Shown here in pieces: positions 20,801 through 32,800 of a DNA stretch of 64,000 bases. Below the pieces are notes generated by a model. The model was not told the origin of the DNA and did no database searches. It was given only the letters and a program-made list of their open reading frames with translations. The stretch is from contig OX328108.1 in the NCBI GenBank assembly GCA_946811185.2, positions 6,099,501 through 6,163,500 of the forward strand. Direction: 5' to 3'. Made by a program: the position numbers and the translations under genes. Source of the DNA: Hippopus hippopus (Eukaryota > Mollusca > Bivalvia > Cardiida > Cardiidae). The stretch's first letter is position 1; each line of letters starts with the position of its first letter.

Positions 20801-23800
20801 GAACACGTCTCATATGAGCCATGCTCTTGCAAAAAGGGGCTTAATGCACCTCCGTGATCCATGGTACCAAGCAAGCCATCATATTATTTTGGATCCATAA
20901 TTGCCACTTTTTTTTTAAACAACCTACATAATCTTGAGGTAGACTGGTCCTTGGACATACAGAGAAATGACCTCTAGCAGAAAATTTCGGCCCAGGTCAG
21001 CCTGCGCGGACTGCGCAGGCTGACCTGGGTCGATACTCTTCGCAGATGCATTAAGCCCCCTTTTCACAGAGCGTGGCTCATATATATTGGGCTTTAAACG
21101 ACGAAATTAAAAAAAAAATCCGCCTGTGATCCTACTGCACCTAAAAATTAGATTTAAACTTGCTGACACGAGGGCTTCTCTATTTTTCAACCGAGCCCCG
21201 GTAGCGCAGTCGGTAGCGTACAGGACTCAAGAACAGGAGGTCGCTGGTTCGATCCGCTGCTCGACAAATTTCTTTCCGAGGATTGATGATAGTCACTGCG
21301 ACAGGATTCATTCCTCTCTCACCGCTGATCACTGTTTCGACGATGGTTATGTGGGAAAGGAACCAATGGCTTGGAAAGAATATTGTGCGGAGTACTGGTA
21401 AAAGAAACTCCAGGAAAGCATGGACAAGTGCACTGGCCGCCGCGATATAACTGAAATAATGTTGAAAGCGGCGTTATACATCATACAATCAATCAATCAA
21501 TCTATTTTTCAGGATGATAATATATGGTGGTTCGCTCTGGGTCTGTTTCTGGTGGAAATTACCCCAGAGTCCTTGACATTCACGGCGTCGTACGGACTGG
21601 CGGCAGGTGGTGCTGTCTTGGTGTTCGGACCCGTGGTAGGCGACTGGGTGGACAGAACAGCTAGGCTGACAGGTCAGTTTAGGCCTTCTTGTGACCCTTG
21701 ACCTTTATCTACATACCTTTGATGACGCGTATTATTTTGGTGTACTCTTTACCAAACAAATCAGTTTTAACGACCCTGAGAAAGACGGCTTTTGAAAACA
21801 TTGTGGGAAAAGGAGAAAATGCTGGTAACCAACATCAACCAGCATTGAACCCTTAGGCTGCTAAGCGCGACTTACTGACCTTTTGCGGACTTTGAAGATC
21901 AAGATCAGACTGCACAGATCTTGCAGTCTGATCTTGTATCTACACTGTCCTGTAAGTCGATATTTTTCCTCAATGAATAAATTTGGAATAACATTATTTG
22001 GTTTTTACAACTGATTGAAAGTTTCATCTAATTTATTTAGCAGTTTAGAGTTAATCCACATCCTACAACGTTTTCTACCCTCTCAAAATCGAATTTAATG
22101 TTTAGAGCAGCACTTTATTAGGTGTACGGTCAGGTGGCAGGGGACTTGGAAACATGTTCACGGCTGTGGAGAATATTGTCGCCCCGAGCTCTTCGGCTCG
22201 GGGCGACATTATTCTCCACAGCCGTGAACAAGTTTCCAAGTCCCATGCCACCTGACCGTACAACGAATTTATTATACTGCAAAGTTTTACCATTCCAACG
22301 TGTGTTAAGCGAAATTTACCTGTTTTTTTTTTGGTTTCAAAAATTGAGTACGCTGACGGAGTAGAATTTCCCTTCTGAGTGCCCTATTCAATGACAAATG
22401 ACGTCACTGGGAACTGACGTCACTGAAACCTTGGAAAAACGTGCAGTTTGGTGCATAATCTTGGTGTTAATCTTGATCGACGCCGCCATTTTGGTTGTCG
22501 TATTGAAAGTGTAGTCATGTATACGGGGCTCCCGAAAGGGAAACTGCTTTTACGCTGGTTTTGCCAGTGGACATGATATATATGTTTGGGGCAGATTATC
22601 CAATAAGATCACGAGAAATTTCTTTGCAGTATAATAAAATTTGTGGTCTGCGAATGCTGTCAGTTTGGACAAGTCGAAAATTCGTCATCTGCTGAAGGGT
22701 TTTAAAAATTAATGAGGGTGTTTTGCACTTGCATTTCCTTTTTCTACAATAATATCAAGCGTTCTCTTTTTCTTTTACTGTTTAGTAAACGACAAAATTG
22801 TGGTCAAAATGTTTGTCTTGGTGATATCTTGGACGAGTTCGGAAATGGGTCACGTCTGATCCAAAGTACATGTAGGGCAACGGGACAAAATTCAGAAAAG
22901 CCTTGTGTGCACCAAGGACGCGACATTTTCTATCCAATACTTATGAATTTTATTCAGAATGTTTACTTTAATATCTCAGAAGATTTCGAAAAGTTGTCAC
23001 GTCCGGTGAAATAGTAGGTCACTGGGACAAATCTGAGACAAACCTTGTATGCATTCTAGAGGCCACTTTTTCTGTTCAAGACATATCGAAATTGGCCAGA
23101 ATGCTTCTCTTGATAATATCTCGGGCGATTTTGAAAATTGGTCACGTCAGATCAAAAATTAGGTCATTGGGACAAAATTTAGAAAAACCTTGGGAACATT
23201 GTAGAATCCATATTTTCAGTCCAATTCTCATGTCAATCGGAATCATTGTCTTGATAATATCTCGGCCGAGTTCGAGAATGGGTCAGGTGGGGTAAAAAAA
23301 GTGGGTCAATGGAAGTTATTTTAGAAAACACCTTTTGTACACTCTTGGGGCCTTATATTCGGTCAATTACTCAGAAACGCTAGTCCGAATGTTTGTCTTG
23401 ATATCTCGGACACTTTTGAAGATGTGGCACGTGGGGCTACAAGTAAGTCAAAGGGTGGAATCTTATAAAAACCTTGTGTGCACTCTAATTGCCATATTTT
23501 CAGTCCAATACTCATGAAAGTTGGTCAGAATATCTGTCTTGATGATATCCCTGTCAAGTTTGGGTCATGTCAGATCGATGAAGCAAATCTTTTGTGCACT
23601 CTAAAGGTCATAATTTGCGGTCCAACACTCATGCAAGTTTGTCAGAATGTTTGTCTTTCGATATCTCATACGAGTTTGAACATTCAAAGAGTCAGATTGT
23701 GTTTCTTGATGATTTATTTTTAATAATATACATGAACATTTGAGTCATGCTCTGTGATTAGGGGTCTTAATGCATTTGCAACAAGGCATTAACCCATGTC

Positions 23801-26800
23801 AGCCTGCGCAGTTCGCGCAAGCTGACATAGGTCGAAACTTTTTTCCATTTGGTAAATTTCCTGCATGCCCAAGGACCATTCTACCTCCAAATTAAGTTGG
23901 TTGTTAGACATACTTGATTTTATGGAGCTATTAAATGTTGTGACTTACTTAGTATAATGCATCACGGAAATGCTTTTAACCCCTCTTTGCCATGGATCGT
24001 TTCTTTTTAATAATCTCCTATATCATAATATGGCTTGTAACACGCGAAAAGGGGCATTCGGACATTTGCGTAAAGTATCGTCTCGGATCAGCCTGCGCAG
24101 TCCGCACTGGCTAATCCGAGACGGCACTCTACGACTACATTAGATTTTGTCCTTCAGTAGACATGCGCAAAACAGAAAATTACATAAAAACGGAAAGTGT
24201 CGTCTCGGATTAGCCTGCGCGGAGTGCGCAGGCTGATCCGGGATGACACTTTACGCAAATGTCCGAATGTCCCTTTTCGCGTGTTGCAGGCCATATGATA
24301 ACGTCTGGAAGTGCTTTCATTTCGGACAAGTCTGAAACTTTGCCGCCTGGTAAAGTTTTAACCCTTTTCCTGCTAAATAAGTGAAATGAAACTTTTAAGC
24401 CGATAATAAAAACTCGACTTTTTCTATTTCAAAGTGTTACGGGAGATCACTCCTTTATGCATGGCTTCATCCCGGTTTAAATACATACCTAACAACTGCT
24501 TTAGGAAGAATTCGCTTTAGCTGAGTGGTTATGGTATTGGCCCTTCGTCCGGGCGTTCTAGGTTCGAATCCTGTCCGGTTCCTGTATTTCTGCCATGCAT
24601 CCATACATTTGTTTCTTTGTTACGGACTTTGTTCGTAAGAAAAGTTATTTTTGGGAGGAATATATCTCTTTATCGTACAATGTAGATCCAAGATCAGACT
24701 GCACATTCTGTGCAGTCTGATCTTGATCTACGCTGTCCGCAAAAGGTCAGTGAGTCGCGTTTAGCAGCCAAAGGGTTAAGTTAAATGATTATGTAACTAG
24801 AAAATAACTACTTCCAAAACATTTTGCATCTATTTTCAGTTGCCCGCGTGTCTGTGCTCGTGAACAACGCCGCCTTGATCTTGTGTTCTCTGCTGATCTT
24901 CATCGTCATCGAGTACAAGCCCTACATAACTTCAGTTTGGCCAAACGAGGCGCTGCTGAAAGTGTGCAATGCCGGAATTATAGCCATTGCTATTATCGCT
25001 AACCTTACGAATATGGCAAGAAAGACAGCTATCGAGCGGGACTGGATTGTTGAGATATGCGAGAAAGACAAGGATATGCTAGCATGTACGATATTAGTTC
25101 AAGGGATGTGTCTTTCCTTTTTCATCCCTCGCCGAAGGCGGAGGGATATAGTTTTAGCGTTGTCCGTCTGTCCGTCCTTCCGTCCGTCCGTGTGTCCGTC
25201 CGGGAGAATATCTCCAATACCATTGGACGGAATTTCGTGAAACTTTATACACGTGTACAATAACCCATTCCTCCGAGACACTTTATTTTTTTGATTCGAT
25301 GAAAAATGGCCGACTGGGAGCGGTTTTAAATTACGCGGTCAAGTAAATTTTTCGGCGGGGGATATCATTTCAACGAAATTGCTTGTTACATTTGAACTGC
25401 AGGTGCTTGGGTTTTCATAACCTGCATCCTGTAAAGGCTAATATATAAGAGCTTTGCTCTGTGAAAGTGGGGTTTAATGCATCTGCAAAAAGTATCGACC
25501 CAGGCCAGCCTGCGTATTCCGGGCAGGCTGACCTGGGTCGATACTTTTTGATTTTGGTAAATTTTCTACATGTTCAAGGACCATTGTACAGGGTGTCCGG
25601 AAAGTAAGGTAACACTTATTCATTTATAATAAGAGTAGTAAAGGAAGAGAGCCTGGACACCTACCCAGGCCAGGGGTAGGTGTCCAGGCTCTCTTCCCTG
25701 AGTGCCGTACATCACCACCCCTGACAAAAATGTGGGCTAGTTTGCCTTCCCGAAAGATTTTTTTTTTTTATTTTGACCTAGGCTCTCGTCCCTGAGAGGG
25801 ATTTAGCATTCAAAATGGCGGCCTTGTGGAGGATACCCTGGCGAAAAAATTACCCAGGCTCTCGTCCCTGAGTGGAATTTTTCTGCAAAAAAGCGGAGGG
25901 GGGGAAAAATTACCCAGGCTCTCGTCCCTGAGAGGGATTTAGCATTCAAAATGCTATCCTTGTGACTGACAGTCTGGGTAAAAAATTGGCCAGATCACTG
26001 TGTTGGACTTAGTTTTTTCACCCTATGATTGATTTTCTCTCTTTCTAAAAGCCTGATCACTGAGTTGGACTTAGTCTTTTTCTGCAATTATGAATGATTT
26101 CTCTAAAAGACTGAGCACTGAGTTGGACTTAGTTTTTTTACCCATATGCTATTAGGATTGCTTTATTGTTTACTTCTATCCACTACTTGGCCTTTAAGTG
26201 GTTTCTCTCTAAAAGCCTGATCACTGAGTTGGACTTAGTTTTTTCACCCTATGGATGATTTTTCTCTTTCTAAATGCCTGAGTACTGAGTTGGACTTAGT
26301 TTTTTCACCTATGATTGAATTCTCTTTTCTAAATGCCTAACCATTGAGTTGAACTTAGACTTTTTTACCCTATGAATGATTTCTCTTTCTAAAAGCCTGA
26401 CCATTGAGTTGAACTTAGACTTTTTTCTTATCTATGAATGATTTTTTCTCTTTCTAAAAGCCTGATCACTGAGTTGGACTTAGTCTTTTTCTGCAATTAT
26501 AAATGATTTTTTCTCTCCAAATGCCTGGACATTGAGTTGGACTTTGTTTTTTCTTCACCTATGTATGATTTTTCTTTCTAAATGCCTGGACATTGAGTTG
26601 GACTTAGTTTTTTCACCCTATGAATGATTTTTTCTCTTTCTAAATGCCTGATCACTGAGTTGGACTTAGTTTTTTTACCCTATGAATGATTTTCTCTCTT
26701 TCTAAAAGCCTGACCATTGAGTTGAACTTAGACTTTTTTCTTATCTATGAATAATTTTTTCTCTTTCTAAAAGCCTGATCACTGAGTTGGACTTAGTCTT

Positions 26801-29800
26801 TTTCTGCAATTATAAATGATTTTTTCTCTCTAAATGCCTGGACATTGAGTTGGACTTAGTTTTTTCACCCTATGGATGATTTTTTCTCTTTCTAATTGCC
26901 TGACCATTGAGTTGGACTTAGTTTTTTTACCCTATGAATGATTTTCTCTCTTTCTAAAAGCCTAACCATTGAGTTGGACTTAGACTTTTTTTCTTTCTAA
27001 ATGTCTAAGCACTGAGTTGTACTTAGTTTTTTACCCTATGAATGATTTTCTCTCTTTCTAAAAGCCTGATCACTGAGTTGGACTTAGTCTTTTTCTGCAA
27101 TTATGAATGATTTCTCTAAAAGACTGAGCACTGAGTTGGACTTAGTTTTTTTTACCCATATGCTATTAGGATTGCTTTATTGTTTACTTCTATCCACTAC
27201 TTGGCCTTTAAGTGGTTTCTCTCTAAAAGCCTGGACATTGAGTTGGACTTAGTTTTTTTCACCCTATGGATGATTTTTTCTCTTTCTAAATGACTGGACA
27301 TTGAGTTGGACTTAGTTTTTTTTCACCCTATGGATGATTTTTTCTCTTTCTAAATGCCTGGACATTGAGTTGGACTTAGTTTTTTCACCCTATGGATGAT
27401 TTTCTCTCTTTCTAAAAGCCTGACCATTGAGTTGGACTTAGACTTTTTTTCTTTCTAAATGTCTGAGCACTGAGTTGGACTTAGACTTTTTTCTGCATCT
27501 ATGAATGATTTTCTCTCTTTCTAAATGCCTAATCACTGAGTTGGACTTAGTCTTTTTCTGCAATTATGAATGATTTTTTCTTTCTAAAGACTGAGCACTG
27601 GGTTGGACTTAGTCTTTTTCTGAGTTTTTTTACTCTTTGCAGTATAACTCTCTGGAGTATAACTCTTTTGGAGTGCATCTCTTCTAAAAGAAGTTTGACA
27701 ATTTGAAGAAATGACAATTTTGAAGAAAGATAGAACTTTTGTGGTAAATGGTTAGTCCTGAAAAGGACTGTTGGGTTAGCTCTGAAAAGAGCTGTGACAA
27801 TTTAAAAAAGACAACTTGAAGATAGAACTTTCGTCTGACAGCTTGAAGATAGAACTTTCGTCTGGCATCTTGAAGATAGAACTTTCGTGGTAGATGGTTA
27901 GTCCTGAAAAGGACTGTTGCGTTAGCTCTGAAAAGAGCTGTGACAATTTCAAGAAATGACAACTTGAAGATAGAACTTTCGTCTGACAGCTTGAAGATAG
28001 AACTTTCGTCTGGCATCTTGAAGATAGAACTTTCGTGGTAAATGGTTAGCCCTGAAAAGGACTGTTGGGTTAGCTCTGAAAAGAACTGTTGGGTTAGCCC
28101 TGAAAAGGGCTGTTTTGTCTTGGAGGCTGTGTTTTTTTCGTCTCACGTTGTTTCTCCACTTCTAATGACAGCATCCGAAATTCGCTTGGCAAATGGGGCA
28201 TGCTTCAACTCTTTTTCTGATTACCATTGCTCCATTACCGAACTAATCTTTCGCCGAGATCTTTGTATGGCTGCGTTATACGTTGTAGTTGGTTTTGTTC
28301 CTCCTCTCCTACGAAATGAGTGTTTAGTTGTAATAACTGTTGACGTGCATTTAGATATTCTTGGAGAGCCTCGCGTAGTTGATAATTTATCTCCTCCATA
28401 TTGATACTGCTTCCGAATATTGATACTGCTTCCGAATATTGATACCGCTTTCGAAGTGTTCGTTCGCTGAGTGTCAAAAAATGATGAATGTATGGAAATA
28501 ACGCTGGGTTTTTATACGTTTAAGGAGGATTGAAATTTTTATAGAGCGCGGACCTGACGGGAAACACCAGGATTGTACTGTGTGACACTGAGTTAGGAGT
28601 GGTAAAAACAGCATGAAACGCCGACGTGGGAAAAACATAGGAAAAAATGACGTCATGAGTCAATCAGTTCAATCCTCCTGTAAAGCTATAAAACCCAGCG
28701 ATATTTTTACATAAAATCATATTTGTTCCAGTATGGTTCGAATTCTTGTCTACCCCCACTGCGCAAGCAGATGTCTGATAGAGTGTGGGAAATGTTTTGC
28801 CATACTTTTTTTTTACCCTTGTGTTTTGTTGATTTGCAAAAGAAACAGTTCTTTGTTACTCGTTTTTTCTTCTTTTCGTTGTTTTGCTTTTTTCTCCTCT
28901 TTTAGATCCAAAGTTTGTTGTTTTCTTAGATTATCGCTTGTAGATAATTTTTTCTCTGCCTGTTCTGTTATTTTGCAGATTTTTGAATCGGTGATATCCG
29001 TTGTGTCGGACTGCATGTCTACGGTCTGATTTTCAACCGGTGATATTGTAGTCTGTAGTGAACTTGTTTTCCATGTATTTTCGTTGTAGAATGAATTTAG
29101 TGTCCCGACGAATTTCGTATGTTGGAGATCGACAACGTTGTAAAACGATGGTGAAATTTCGATGTCATGACTGTGTGGGTTCACGTAGACAAAAAACAAA
29201 TGTTCCTGTCTGATTTTCTTTTTTGGACAATTTCTGGACCAATGTCCTGCTTTGTTGCACGTAAAACAAATATTTGTTCTCTCACCATTCATCCCATATC
29301 GTTTGTCGAGCGTCGCTTGATCTAAAACTCTGTAGCTGATAGTACAGCGTATAGAGCTATTTATAAAAAAATACGCTTCACTACTAGACGCTGACGTAGT
29401 GTACCTCTACCCAATGGTCTATTTATAGCAACAGACGCTAACATATTGTGATTTAACCCCTTGTCACACTAAACGGCGTTTCCACTGAGTTGACACGGTG
29501 TTGTTTAAGTTCCCAGACTGCCAAGAGATCGCAGAAAAAATGCGAAGCTCCCGTGGCCTATTATCGCGTCCCTGATGTTGATGAAAAAAAAAGCAAGAAG
29601 GAAATCAAGTACATTGATATCTGTTCTCTGTACCCTTATGTTTGTAAACACAAATCCTATCCTGTAGGTCAGCCAGAAATTTTGTCTGCTGAGAATATTG
29701 ACATGAACAATATTCGACAATATGAGGGCTTAATCAAATGCAAAGTTTTGCCTCCAACTGATTTGTTTCACCCCATTCTCCCAGTTCACTGTAACAACAA

Positions 29801-32800
29801 AATGATGTTTCCACTCTGTATGAAATGTGCAGAAGAAAGTTCAAGTATTTGTAGCCATGGTGAAGAAAAGAGGGCTTTGGTCGGAACTTGGGTTACTTTT
29901 GAATTATTCAAGGCTCTTGACTGCGGTTATCGATTATTGCAAAGTAAAAAAGTTAAAAGTAGAAAAAGTCAAAAGTCTCTCTTGTATAGGTCTAGATCTA
30001 CATGCAGTGAGAAAGTATTCCCGTAAAATGGTCTTTACAAGTGTGTGAACCAATAATTATTCCAAGTTATTTTTCTTGACATAAATTAACGAAAGTGTCA
30101 AGGAACTGTCTTTCTTTTGTTAAGGAAATCAGGGATATTCACCCTATTTCACATGTACAAATCTACGAAAGAAAAAATGCTTTCTACTTTTGACAACGCT
30201 CAAAATTCGAACTCACACCTTTTTTATATTAGTTAAGCGTATAGAGGTATTTATAAAAAAGCTTTACTAGACGCTGACGTAGTGTACCTCTGCCCAATGG
30301 TCTATTTATAGCAACAGACGCTAACATATTGTGATCTATGCCCCTGTCACACTAAACGGCGTTTCCACTGAGTTGACACGGTGTTGTTTAAGTTCACAGA
30401 GTACCAACAAAGGTTTTCGTTTTGATTTCTGAACAATAGATTGAAATGCTCGAATCAAAGTTTTTGCCCAGAAGAAAAAATCCATTATTCAAATTGGCAA
30501 TCATGACCTACTATGTTTTGCAAGAGCCGTTGTTGTGGGAATTTGCTACAGTGAACGTGAAAACACCGGGGCATGGAATAGAAAATGGGATCGTATTTGT
30601 CGTTCAAACCGCCCTCTTCAAAAGACTGAAGCTGAGAAATTGTTGAATGAAGCTGGAGTTTCACCAACACAACCTGTAGGAATTGACGAATACAAAAAAA
30701 TTCAAGCATTCTTGTATGAAAAAGGCTATGTCATTAAAGTTCATCAACAGCATTCAAAAGTGGAAAAAATATTTGAACATCCAGAAGTGAAAAACAATAG
30801 TAAGATCATACATTTGTACTTTCATCAAAACCATTATGACTACATCAAATCTATCAAAGTTTTTTTGTTGTGATATTATTGTGAGTTCTGTGATGTGGGT
30901 TACTCTCACCGGGAAAGTCATGCTTGTTCAATTATCAGCAAAGGTTGTTACCGCAAAGGAAAATGTCCATCAGATTCAAAAGAAAATGTTTGCAGTTATT
31001 GCAGTAGACGATTTTTTAGTGCTGAATGCTTTGAAAATCACAGAATTGTTCAAGGTAGAGAAAAGAAATCCATTTGTGAATTAGTGAAACTCTGTTCAAA
31101 ATGTGGTGTGCAGTATCTTGTCAGAAAGAAAAATCATGTTTGCAATGGAAAGAAAAGGTGTCATATCTGTAAGAAAATTGTTAACTTTTTTTTATCGATG
31201 CTATATTCAGCCTTACCAAAGTAAGTTGAACCATGACAGCGATGACGAGACGAGTTCTTCTGTAGTCAAAAAACCACAGTTTATTTTCTTTGATTTTGAA
31301 TGCAAACAAGACACAGGTGTACACATCCCGAATTATTGTATTGCACACAGAGCATGTGATGAATGTATCGATAAATCACTTGATTTTCATTGTTCTACAT
31401 GCAGTGAATTTGAAGAGGGTAGGGAAGTTATTTTTCAAGGTGAAGAAACTTTGAGTCAATTTTGCAAGTGGCTCTTTTCAAAACATCATAAAGGAGTCAC
31501 GGCTATTGCCCATAATTTCAAAGGTTATGACGGTCAGTTCATTCTTGGCTATATTGTCAAAGTTGGGTTAAAACTTCCAAAATTGATCATGAATGGAAAC
31601 AATATTATGAAGTTAGAACTGAATGGTGTACGTCTGGTCGATTCTTTCAATTTCATGAGCTTTGGTTTGGCAAAATTTCCAGCCATATTTGGTCTTCAAA
31701 AAAAATAAAAAAGGTTACTTCCCTCACTGGGCAAATACAGATGAATTTTGGAGTTACATTGGACCTTACTTGGATATGTCTTATTACAAACCCGAAACTG
31801 TTTCGATCCACAAGTCAATGGACATTTTTTATCATAGGATCAATAGAAGAAAGTTTTCTTAACGTTGTGAAAATGAAATCAGTTCTATTTGACTTTTACT
31901 TACGGTACAAAAAAGGATCTGTTCATGATTCCTACGGAGAAACAATGGAATCCATGTCAGGGTATATTCTATTTGATAGAGATGTTACAGAAGAAGTAGT
32001 GAATTCAGCTCTTTCAACAAAAGACGCTTATAGACATGTTGCTACATTCATAGGACTACGAGATTTCGACGATATGGACAGTGAGTATACAATGTTTTTG
32101 GGGTATGACCAATTGCATAAAGACATTACGGAATATGAAAACAAATGTGAAACTCGTGGTATTTGTGAATTTGCATTGTAAAAAATTATTTGCGAATAAT
32201 TCATTGTGAAAAAATGTTTCAGTGTGATTTTTTCATTGTTAAGAAAATGTTTTTATGCTGTATTGTAAAAAATGTTTCAGTGTGATTTTTTTCATTGTTA
32301 AGAAATTGTTTTTATGCTGTATTGTAAAAAATGTTTCAGTGTGATTTTTTCATTGCTAAGAAATTGTTTTTTATGCTGTATTGTAAAAACGTTTCCTTGT
32401 GATTTTTTTCATTGTCAAGAAATTTTTTATGATGCTTTGCAAAAAAAATGTTTCATTGTGAATTTTTTCATTGTCAAGAAATTTTTTCATTGTCAAGAAA
32501 ATTTTTTATGATGCATTGCAAAAAAATGATTCATTGTTTAGTTCTGTTCAGTAAATAAAAGTTCAATAAAATAAAAATTCAAAAACAATAGAGCTCATCA
32601 TTCTGTTTTTCCCCAAAGACTTGTTCTGTCTACATTTTTTCTATACAGCGTCTCATAACTTTTTTGCTATATTAGCATGAAACGTAGCATGGAAAAATGT
32701 ATGTGCTTTCTGCCAGGTCCGAGCTCTTTAAAAAATTTCAATCCTCAGTAAACGTATAAAGCTCGGCGTTATTTTCATACATTCACCATTTTTGGCTCTC

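Noticed and set aside
22712..23723. Series of 60-100-codon ORFs in intron 2
   Set aside because: They lie in a degenerate tandem repeat family also found at 53950-54400.
29346..30399. LTR retrotransposon with 165-bp LTRs
   Set aside because: The inside is only a polymerase B fragment. There is no reverse transcriptase, primer site or TG...CA ends.
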